From the NCBI GenBank assembly GCA_031259185.1, contig JAIRLV010000064.1:1-5727 (forward strand): 5,727 nucleotides of DNA, given 5' to 3'. This DNA is from Elusimicrobiota bacterium. GTDB taxonomy: Bacteria; RUG730. Within the stretch, counting starts at the first letter, position 1; every line of letters begins with the position of its first letter. Of the stretch, positions 1-5,168 are shown in pieces. The notes below the pieces were generated by a model. That model did no database searches, had not been told where the DNA came from, and worked only from the letters and a program-made list of their open reading frames with translations. Made by a program: the position numbers and the translations under genes.

Positions 1-2
1 GT

Positions 3-464
3 TATCGTGACAATGCTCAGACTTTCGTTAATGCTATAGATGCTATTGGTGATATCATATACGATGAAATCAATAGAGGTGGTGTAAGCCGTTTAGTTGG
101 TGGACCATCTGCCTGCTCATATATGCACTTAAATGCCGGTTACTCTCCAAAGGGTAAACAAAATCAGACTGGTTCACATCAGTTTGGTGAATTAGACGGA
201 ATGCCTTTATTCAAGGTGCCTAGTGCTATTATTCCAACAAATGAAATACTTTGTGTATGGAAGAATGATGCTGTTGAGAATGATGTTAGTATCGCTTTTG
301 GTACTTTAATACCGTTCTTTTCAACTGGAATAATTCAGAGGAAAAACTTTTATAAAGAAGCAGGTCTTGCTACATACGGAGATTGGGCGGTGTTGAACAG
401 ACGTTATCTTGCTCTTATCGCAATCGAAAATTTGAAAGATTGGAATCAACAACAATCAGTTTAA
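3..464 (+). CDS. Probable phage major capsid protein, C-terminal part (5' end outside window)
   Basis: This frame is open from the first bases and ends at TAA 462-464, so the visible 153 residues are the C-terminus of a longer protein. The ATG at 123 lies mid-domain and is not taken as the start. The visible order is a long amphipathic helix (about residues 5-30, spine-helix-like), a G-rich turn (VGGPSA), and a beta-rich stretch with GMPLFKVP and an IPTNEILCVW strand. It ends with FGTLIPFF, a basic segment and RRYLALIAIENL. Such a helix followed by beta strands suits the P- and A-domain end of HK97-fold capsid subunits, which form the icosahedral shell. This is an inference from general pattern; I do not recognise the exact family, and another structural protein is possible. 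Its base composition is more balanced than that of the next gene. Its last eleven residues recur at the end of the next protein. Confidence 0.62.
   Translation, partial: YRDNAQTFVNAIDAIGDIIYDEINRGGVSRLVGGPSACSYMHLNAGYSPKGKQNQTGSHQFGELDGMPLFKVPSAIIPTNEILCVWKNDAVENDVSIAFGTLIPFFSTGIIQRKNFYKEAGLATYGDWAVLNRRYLALIAIENLKDWNQQQSV
422..454 (+). repeat. Direct repeat copy 1 (3' end of capsid gene)
   Basis: These 33 bases match 2272-2304 at 30 positions without gaps; the mismatches are at 434, 437 and 438. Both copies are read in the same frame (IENL--WNQQQ), and the ungapped alignment continues to a TAA stop at the same distance in each. The alignment decays quickly upstream of 422. Confidence 0.9.
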
Positions 465-480
465 TTAAAAACTAATAAAT

Positions 481-514
481 AATAAAGCAGGCAGAAATGT
501 CTGCTTTATTTTCA
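481..514 (+). terminator. Intrinsic terminator after the capsid gene
   Basis: A perfect 10-bp inverted repeat (481-490 with 501-510, arms AATAAAGCAG and CTGCTTTATT) encloses a 10-nt loop and is followed by a T-rich tail. It lies 16 bp after the capsid stop codon, as expected for a factor-independent terminator. It separates capsid transcription from the fusion gene starting at 560, which therefore probably has its own promoter. Confidence 0.85.
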
Positions 515-524
515 TTTATTTAAT

Positions 525-541
525 CTTTTAGATTATAAAAG
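525..541. promoter_or_regulatory. Small inverted repeat in the leader of the fusion gene
   Basis: CTTTTA (525-530) and TAAAAG (536-541) form a 6-bp inverted repeat around GATTA, 18 bp before the ATG at 560. It could be an operator or part of a promoter for the downstream gene, which follows a terminator and needs one. In DNA this AT-rich, a chance palindrome is also likely. No convincing -35/-10 pair or Shine-Dalgarno was found in 515-559. Confidence 0.2.
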
Positions 542-559
542 TTAATATAACTAAATAAT

Positions 560-2314
560 ATGACAAAAGAAGAAATACTACAATTATCAGATAAAACTTT
601 AATAGAGTATAATTGTAAATTGTGTAATAAACATGTGATTAAAAGAAAAAAAGCTTTTAAATATTATCCTGAATTTCTTTGTAGAACGTGTTTAAGAGAA
701 AAACTTGGTGTTCACGAAAAAATTTCAAAAACACAAAAAATTTCAGCCAATAAAGAATCTACAAAACAAAAAAGAAAACAAACTTGTTTAAAAAAATATG
801 GAGTTGAATACGCTCATCAATCTCAAAAGGTTAAAGAAAAAATAAAAAATAATATGATTCAAAATTATGGGTCTGTAAAAAATTATTATAAAAAAATAAG
901 AGAAAAAACTAAAAAAACATGTTTAGAAAAATATGGAGTAGAAAGTGCGGGCCAAGTAGAAGCATTTAAAGAAAAAAGAATTAATACAATGGTTAACAAA
1001 TATGGATATAGAGCTCCAGTACAAAATAAAGAAATATTAAAACAAATAATAGCTACTAAAAAAGAAAAATATGGAGAACATTTAGAAAAAATAGTAGAAA
1101 AAACTAAACAAACAAAATTACAAAAATATAATGATCAAAATTATAATAATTTAGAAAAATCAATCAAGACTAAAATACAAAAATGGGGGTCATTAAAAGA
1201 ATACCATAGACATTGTGCTTCGCAGTGTTCAAAAACTAAAAATAAATATACGGCTTTAGATGGTACTAAATTAGATTCTTCTTATGAAATAATAGTTTGG
1301 AACTTTTGTATAAGAAATAATATTCAAATAGAAAAAGGCCCAACAATTGAATATGAATATAATAATAAAAAACATTTTACTTATATAGATTTTAAAATAG
1401 ATGGATTACTATTTGAGTGTAAAGGTAAACATTTGTTAAAAGGATGCTATGATTATGAAGGAGTTCCAATAAAAATTAAATTAGAAGTTTATAAAAAAAA
1501 TAACATAAATATTATAACAGATAACAATTTTTTTAATTTAAGTCCAAATAGTGATATTTCTAACGGAAGAAAATATTTAAAAAATAGTTTAATCTTAATA
1601 GACATACGATTATTTGATGACCCAGAATTTCCATACTCTAAAAATAAACCTAAATGCTTTTATGATGTAAAAGTTAATAATCATTTATCAATAAAAGAAG
1701 CTTGGAATGATGAACTTTTAAGATGGAAAATGATTAAAAATAGAATTAATTATGCGGGTGGATATATAACTAATACTTCAATAAAAACAGCAATGAATAT
1801 TTGTAGAATTTGTAAACAACCATCATGGTTCTCTAAAAATTATGCTAAACAATTATTACAAAAGTATGCTATAACTAATATAATTTTTGACCCTTTTGCT
1901 GGATGGGGAAGTAGAGCATTAGCTGCTAAAGAACTAGGCTATAATTATATTGGCTATGATTTAAACGAAGAACTTATAAATTGGCATAAATCACAAAAAA
2001 ATAATATTCAACTTGGAGATGCCAACAACATAATTTGTAATGAAGAATGTACTATTTTTATTTGTCCACCATATGAAGATTATGAAAATTATTTTGAAAA
2101 TCAAAATATTAAAAATACTCAAGAAGATTGGCTTGATATTGTAATTAGAAATACTCCTAATGCAAAAAGAGCTATTATGGTCTGTAAAAAAGTTGATCGC
2201 TATAAAAAGTATATAAAAGAACAGAAAAATAATAATGGCCCATTTGGTAAAAATAATGAATATGTTCTTGTAATCGAAAATTTAAATAATTGGAATCAAC
2301 AACAGACTGCATAA
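560..2314 (+). CDS. Zinc-ribbon / KYG-repeat / PD-(D/E)XK nuclease / adenine methyltransferase fusion (homing or restriction-modification-like)
   Basis: This 584-residue protein starts at the first ATG after an in-frame stop at 548. In order, it has a zinc ribbon (C19, C22, C41, C44), then seven lysine-rich modules at about 19-23-residue spacing centred on KYG/NYG/KYN/KWG (residues 79, 102, 124, 147, 170, 189, 208). The modules resemble the DNA-contacting repeats of phage homing endonucleases. A likely PD-(D/E)XK nuclease follows, with E243, D277 and E286-C-K288. The C-terminus is a Rossmann methyltransferase with motif I DPFAGWG (444-450), D467 in GYD and motif IV CPPY (502-505). Inferred role: sequence-specific cleavage with self-protective N6-adenine methylation, as a homing-type mobile gene or a single-chain restriction-modification enzyme. 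The gene is visibly richer in A/T and Lys/Asn codons than the capsid gene, suggesting transfer. Its C-terminal tail copies the capsid tail. Domain calls come from motifs only; the nuclease family is the least certain. Confidence 0.75.
   Translation: MTKEEILQLSDKTLIEYNCKLCNKHVIKRKKAFKYYPEFLCRTCLREKLGVHEKISKTQKISANKESTKQKRKQTCLKKYGVEYAHQSQKVKEKIKNNMIQNYGSVKNYYKKIREKTKKTCLEKYGVESAGQVEAFKEKRINTMVNKYGYRAPVQNKEILKQIIATKKEKYGEHLEKIVEKTKQTKLQKYNDQNYNNLEKSIKTKIQKWGSLKEYHRHCASQCSKTKNKYTALDGTKLDSSYEIIVWNFCIRNNIQIEKGPTIEYEYNNKKHFTYIDFKIDGLLFECKGKHLLKGCYDYEGVPIKIKLEVYKKNNINIITDNNFFNLSPNSDISNGRKYLKNSLILIDIRLFDDPEFPYSKNKPKCFYDVKVNNHLSIKEAWNDELLRWKMIKNRINYAGGYITNTSIKTAMNICRICKQPSWFSKNYAKQLLQKYAITNIIFDPFAGWGSRALAAKELGYNYIGYDLNEELINWHKSQKNNIQLGDANNIICNEECTIFICPPYEDYENYFENQNIKNTQEDWLDIVIRNTPNAKRAIMVCKKVDRYKKYIKEQKNNNGPFGKNNEYVLVIENLNNWNQQQTA
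2272..2304 (+). repeat. Direct repeat copy 2 (3' end of fusion gene)
   Basis: This copy matches 422-454 at 30 of 33 bases in the same reading frame. It encodes the final residues of the methyltransferase fusion, just after the predicted last beta strand (EYVLVIEN), so the WNQQQ tail looks like an addition to the methyltransferase fold. Confidence 0.9.
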
Positions 2315-2336
2315 TTGTAATTTATAAAGATTAAAA

Positions 2337-2361
2337 AATCGCCCATCTTTAGTGGGCGATT
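2337..2361 (+). repeat. Left-end (LE) hairpin of the tnpB element
   Basis: A perfect 9-bp stem (2337-2345 with 2353-2361, arms AATCGCCCA and TGGGCGATT) has the 7-nt loop TCTTTAG, identical to the right-end loop. No T-run follows on the plus strand, so it is a poor plus-strand terminator. An A-run before it could make it terminate minus-strand transcripts. It probably serves as a Y1-transposase binding structure. Confidence 0.8.
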
Positions 2362-2380
2362 AAAACAAATATCAATTTTT

Positions 2381-2432
2381 AAAGTACTTACTTATTATAT
2401 AGGAAATTATACTTATTCAAAAGTATAATACT
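2381..2432. promoter_or_regulatory. Cluster of overlapping palindromes upstream of tnpB
   Basis: AAGTACTT (2382-2389) is an 8-bp palindrome. ATTATACTT (2406-2414) pairs with AAGTATAAT (2421-2429) around ATTCAA as a perfect 9-bp inverted repeat. AGTAT-A-ATACT (2422-2432) is a third. TATAAT at 2424-2429 could be a -10 element for tnpB, though no strong -35 is seen at the right distance. The cluster may be an operator plus promoter; it ends 8 bp before the ATG at 2441. Confidence 0.35.
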
Positions 2433-2440
2433 AATTAAAT

Positions 2441-3664
2441 ATGGAATGTAGAGCATACGAATATAGAATATATCCTACTTCTCAACAAATTGAGCAGTTT
2501 AACAAAACATTAGGTCTTTGTCGATTGTATTGGAATATAATTCTTAGTGAAAAACAAAATAATCATAGTATGCTTATTGAAGGATATAAGCCAACATTTA
2601 CTAAGTTTAAACCAGAAGCTCTAAATTGGATAAAAGAAATCGACTCAGATTGCTTAGGACAAATGTGGTCTGATGTTAGAGCAGCTTTTAATGCTTTTTT
2701 TAATTCGTGTAATAAAACAAGAAAAGGAAAATTTGTTAAACCACCAAAGTTTAAGTCAAAGAAAAACCCTAAAGATGGATTTAGATATGCTGTAACTAAA
2801 CCAAAATTTTCTAATAAAGGAATTTTTCTTACACGAAAATTAGGATGGTTAAAAGGATCTTTTCATTGTAGATTTGCGGAAGGAAAAATTAAACAAACTA
2901 CAATTAAAAGAACAGCGACTGGAAATTGGTTTGTAAAAATTACTGTTGAAAAAAAGAAAAACTTAAAAAAATGTACTAATATGAAAATAATTGGCATTGA
3001 CTGGAATATCCACAATGATGAGTTTTGTGTATTGAGCAACGGGACGAAAATCAAGTCTCCAATGTACTTACGTAGAACTGAAAAACATCTTGGAAGACAC
3101 CAGAAAAAAATGTCTAAGCTATATAAAATTGGAAAAGAAGAACAGTCTCAAAACTATTTGAAAGAAAAACAACGAGTAGCAATTATTCACGAAAAAGTGA
3201 CTAATAAACGAAAAGATTTTCTTCATAAATTGTCAAGAGATTTGGCTAATAAATTCCAGTTTGTAGCAGTTGAAAATATAAATCTGCAAACTATGGCACA
3301 AATGCACCACGGTAAAGCTGTAGGAGACCAAGGATTTGGAATGTTACGAAATTTCTTAGCTTACAAAACAAATCTCATTAAAGTTCCAGCAGCTTATACG
3401 TCTCAAACGTGTCATAAATGCGGAATTAGAAATTCAAAACTCACTCTTGAAGATCGAGAGTGGACTTGTCCTAATTGTGGTTCACACCACGATAGAGACA
3501 TAAATGCAGCCATTAATATAAAAATGTCTGCTATTAGTAGGTTGGGGACTTACCGAAATCAAAATGCCTGTGGAGAACCAAGCAGTTCTACGAAGCAGGA
3601 AAACCTAAAACCATTTGTGCAAAACAAGAAATCCTCCATAAAAGGTCGAATTTTTACTGCATAA
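2441..3664 (+). CDS. tnpB: TnpB RNA-guided DNA endonuclease (RuvC/Cas12 ancestor family)
   Basis: The protein has 407 residues, a usual TnpB length, and starts at an ATG giving the typical N-terminus YEYRIYPT. The N-terminal recognition region spans about 1-175. The RuvC domain shows motif I GID (D187), motif II VEN (E278), a zinc finger with C324, C327, C343 and C346, and motif III HDRDINAA (D351/D353). The three acidic catalytic positions and four cysteines are therefore present, and the nuclease looks active. TnpB proteins use an omegaRNA made from the 3' end of their element to cut DNA next to a target-adjacent motif, which helps the element persist at its donor site. There is no tnpA partner. 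One oddity is that the segment between YK309 and LIKV (from 312), normally about eight residues, is only two to three residues here, suggesting a small in-frame deletion. No Shine-Dalgarno precedes the start (CTAATTAAAT leader). Confidence 0.93.
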   Translation: MECRAYEYRIYPTSQQIEQFNKTLGLCRLYWNIILSEKQNNHSMLIEGYKPTFTKFKPEALNWIKEIDSDCLGQMWSDVRAAFNAFFNSCNKTRKGKFVKPPKFKSKKNPKDGFRYAVTKPKFSNKGIFLTRKLGWLKGSFHCRFAEGKIKQTTIKRTATGNWFVKITVEKKKNLKKCTNMKIIGIDWNIHNDEFCVLSNGTKIKSPMYLRRTEKHLGRHQKKMSKLYKIGKEEQSQNYLKEKQRVAIIHEKVTNKRKDFLHKLSRDLANKFQFVAVENINLQTMAQMHHGKAVGDQGFGMLRNFLAYKTNLIKVPAAYTSQTCHKCGIRNSKLTLEDREWTCPNCGSHHDRDINAAINIKMSAISRLGTYRNQNACGEPSSSTKQENLKPFVQNKKSSIKGRIFTA

Positions 3665-3726
3665 TAAGTTTAGGGAATATCACCCGTCTTTAGCGGGTGA
3701 TAGAGTTCAATAAATGGAATCGTACT
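3560..3726 (+). ncRNA. Predicted omegaRNA (reRNA) overlapping the tnpB 3' end, with guide in flanking DNA
   Basis: TnpB guides are known to come from the 3' end of tnpB through the right end, with about 16 nt of flanking DNA as guide. Within the last codons, CCTG (3567-3570) can pair with CAGG (3596-3599), and inside it AGAAC (3574-3578) with GTTCT (3585-3589), giving a nested stem. The right-end hairpin at 3678-3702 follows. If the right end is at 3710, the guide would be 3711-3726. The 5' boundary is a guess; the ncRNA is inferred from family knowledge and local pairing, not from a covariance model. Confidence 0.5.
3678..3702 (+). repeat. Right-end (RE) hairpin of the tnpB element
   Basis: A perfect 9-bp stem (3678-3686 with 3694-3702, arms TATCACCCG and CGGGTGATA) has loop TCTTTAG, matching the left-end loop. 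GAAT overlaps its 5' foot and TCAA follows four bases after it, matching the IS608 right-end logic of guide and cleavage site. It also falls within the predicted omegaRNA. Confidence 0.82.
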
Positions 3727-3871
3727 TCATCGTAATGCGCTACAAAAGAATACTGGACTATATAGACATTGTAATATTATTGATCCAAATGTGTCAGACT
3801 TTCAAAATTGTTTATTAAATGATGGAATCGCTATTTTTGATTTAGGCAATGATGTTAGATGGTATAATTAA
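3711..3871 (+). pseudogene. Orphan 3' coding fragment of unknown gene, cut by the tnpB element
   Basis: Directly after the predicted element end, one frame (codons from 3713) stays open for about 52 residues to TAA 3869-3871, beginning NGIVLHRNAL and ending LGNDVRWYN. It has no ATG and would run upstream into a TAG (3701-3703) inside the right-end hairpin. Its balanced amino-acid mix (several D, N, G, with W and C) looks more like real protein than AT-rich noise. I infer the 3' remnant of a gene interrupted or deleted when the element arrived. The 5' part is not recognisable on the left side, where the fusion gene ends in a stop. Its family is unknown. Its stop overlaps the stop of the opposing methyltransferase gene. 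Confidence 0.5.
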
Positions 3872-4272
3872 AGTTTGCCAAATTTAAATGGCGGACGGTT
3901 TTTCACACAATATTCTTCATATGATTGCGTATTATATTCTCTTTCTTTCCAAAAATGATCTAAAGTAAAATCATCTGTTAAACAATTTCCAACTCTAAAA
4001 TGTCCACCTGGGAATTTATTAATACAAAATTCAATTGCTTTTGGGTCTATATCAATTCCATATAAATTGTCATTTGTAATCCCATCTTTTTCATAAACTT
4101 CTAATACGGCTACAAATAAGTTTCCCTTTCCACAACAGACATCTAATACTTTTTGACCTTTTTTCCAATTAAGCTTTTTAGCCATACTAATAGCTAATTC
4201 TTCTGGAGTATAAACTGCTCCTAAATCTTGTTTTTGGTCTTTATCTAAATGATCAGATACTTCATATTTCAT
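3868..4272 (-). CDS. AdoMet-binding half of a split adenine DNA methyltransferase (motifs X, I-III)
   Basis: This 134-residue protein resembles the N-terminal half of a gamma-type N6-adenine methyltransferase. It has QDLGAVYTPEELA (motif X region, residues 15-27), motif I VLDVCCGKG (D44, G48, G50), the acidic motif II loop GIDIDP (D74/D76) and GNCLTDD (95-101, motif III-like). It then ends with a short RPPFKFG tail instead of continuing into an NPPY motif and target domain. Alone it lacks the catalytic motif IV, so it probably works with the product of the gene just upstream (4269-5168), which begins with NPPY. The start ATG overlaps the stop of that gene as ATGA, which supports translational coupling and 1:1 production. 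The likely role is DNA modification, for example protecting phage DNA from restriction. A truncated, inactive remnant is the alternative. Confidence 0.72.
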   Translation of the reverse strand: MKYEVSDHLDKDQKQDLGAVYTPEELAISMAKKLNWKKGQKVLDVCCGKGNLFVAVLEVYEKDGITNDNLYGIDIDPKAIEFCINKFPGGHFRVGNCLTDDFTLDHFWKEREYNTQSYEEYCVKNRPPFKFGKL

Positions 4273-5168
4273 GCTATGTTAAACTCTTTAGCCCACTTTT
4301 CTATTATCTTTTGTTCTTTTTTATTTATCTTAAAATATTCATAAAATTGTTCATCAGTCCATGATTTTGTATAATCATTAGTCCAAGGAAGAAATCCAGT
4401 TTGAATATGAACATCTAAACTAGTAACGTATACAAAAAATCTGAAACTTTTTAATCCAAGATAATTATAAAAGTTCTTAGCTTCATTTGCAGTTCTAAAC
4501 ACAAATACTTTCCAGTTTTCTGGATGTCCTGTTTTTTGATTTGAACTCTTTGATTTTAATTCAAATATAGTTTTATTATCCCCATATAAAGCGTCATTAG
4601 ATTTTTTATTAGTATAGTATCCATAGTTTAATCTTCGTATATCATCCCCAACAGCACCATGACCACCACATATTTCTGCAAATGGAACAAAGTGTTTAGT
4701 ATTTTTATTAACTATTTCAATCTTTAAACCACTATTTTTTAAGTTATTTAATTTAACAACCTTCATAATCCATGATATATCTAATGGTGGATCTAATCTT
4801 TTTCGTATATCTCCAATCTTTCTTTTTTTAATATCATTCAAGTCAAAATTCTTTTTAGTATCTTCAATAGAAAATAAACCAAGATGCATTGTTAAGTCAG
4901 CACTCTCAAAATACTTTCTTGCTTCTATAACATGAATTTCTTTTATATTAGATACATAATTTTTAATCATATTTTTAGTATTTTGTACTTGTTTATTATC
5001 CTTAAAATCCTGTAATGGATCCTGCAGCCATCTAATTGGTTGAAGACTAATTACTTTTCCTTTATTTTTTTGCACAACTTCTCTCGTTACTTTTTCTAGT
5101 ATCGGGAGATGTTTTCCACCATAGGGTGGGTTCATTATAACGCAATCAAACTTCATTGGTTTACTCAT
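4269..5168 (-). CDS. Catalytic/target-recognition half of a split adenine DNA methyltransferase (motif IV NPPY)
   Basis: This 299-residue protein opens with KFDCVIMNPPYGGKH, so motif IV (N13-P-P-Y16) sits almost at the N-terminus with no room for a motif I. It continues with KVISLQPIRWLQDPL (38-52), as seen after NPPY in phage methyltransferases, then a long target-recognition-like region (about 125-299) with a C-terminal module (220-287) shared with the gene upstream. NPPY contributes to adenine binding and catalysis; AdoMet binding would have to come from the next protein (3868-4272). It is joined by ATGA overlaps to both neighbours (5165-5168 and 4269-4272), so the three form one operon. 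A weak purine stretch (AAGAG) precedes the start. A second Met at residue 5 is a possible start. The known gamma-class order would put motif I first, so the halves are swapped here. Confidence 0.75.
   Translation of the reverse strand: MSKPMKFDCVIMNPPYGGKHLPILEKVTREVVQKNKGKVISLQPIRWLQDPLQDFKDNKQVQNTKNMIKNYVSNIKEIHVIEARKYFESADLTMHLGLFSIEDTKKNFDLNDIKKRKIGDIRKRLDPPLDISWIMKVVKLNNLKNSGLKIEIVNKNTKHFVPFAEICGGHGAVGDDIRRLNYGYYTNKKSNDALYGDNKTIFELKSKSSNQKTGHPENWKVFVFRTANEAKNFYNYLGLKSFRFFVYVTSLDVHIQTGFLPWTNDYTKSWTDEQFYEYFKINKKEQKIIEKWAKEFNIA

Larger units (their letters stand above)
2326..3710 (+). mobile_element. IS200/IS605-superfamily tnpB-only element (IS1341-like), left end tentative
   Basis: A tnpB gene is bracketed by two subterminal hairpins with the same TCTTTAG loop (2337-2361 and 3678-3702), the layout of elements moved by Y1 single-strand transposases. 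The right end has GAAT (3675-3678) at the 5' foot of the hairpin and TCAA (3707-3710) just past it, the same guide and cleavage tetranucleotides known for IS608, so I place the right end after 3710. The left end is less sure: TTAT at 2322-2325 is a candidate flanking target, 11 nt before the left hairpin; anything from 2315 to 2336 is possible. There is no tnpA, so mobility would need a transposase supplied in trans. The left end lies just past the stop of the fusion gene, and the right end abuts a truncated coding fragment. Confidence 0.75.

Noticed and set aside
780-1240. CRISPR-like array or tandem DNA repeat
   Set aside because: The periodicity is at protein level (KYG modules at about 19-23 residues); the DNA copies are not identical and the frame is continuous, so this is a repeat protein region.
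422-2304. Intein or self-splicing intron inside the capsid gene
   Set aside because: The capsid frame ends in a proper stop and terminator before the inserted gene, no intein splice motifs are seen, and no group I or II intron core was recognised.
2337-2361. Hairpin as an intrinsic terminator for the fusion gene
   Set aside because: It lacks a downstream T-run on the plus strand, and its TCTTTAG loop is identical to that of the hairpin at the other end of the tnpB element, so transposon left end is the better call, though partial terminator function is not excluded.
2863-3054. Minus-strand open frame of 63 codons
   Set aside because: It lies wholly inside tnpB on the opposite strand, and its hydrophobic composition is what the antisense of Lys-rich AT-rich codons gives; it has no supported start context.
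3714-3818. ATG-started plus-strand frame of 34 codons after the transposon
   Set aside because: It overlaps the better-supported coding tail in another frame, is short, and its composition (I, L, Y, K rich) is typical of AT-rich noise.
3868-5168. One methyltransferase gene broken by a frameshift
   Set aside because: The motif I half lies downstream of the motif IV half, so a simple frameshift cannot restore the usual order, and both junctions are clean ATGA overlaps.
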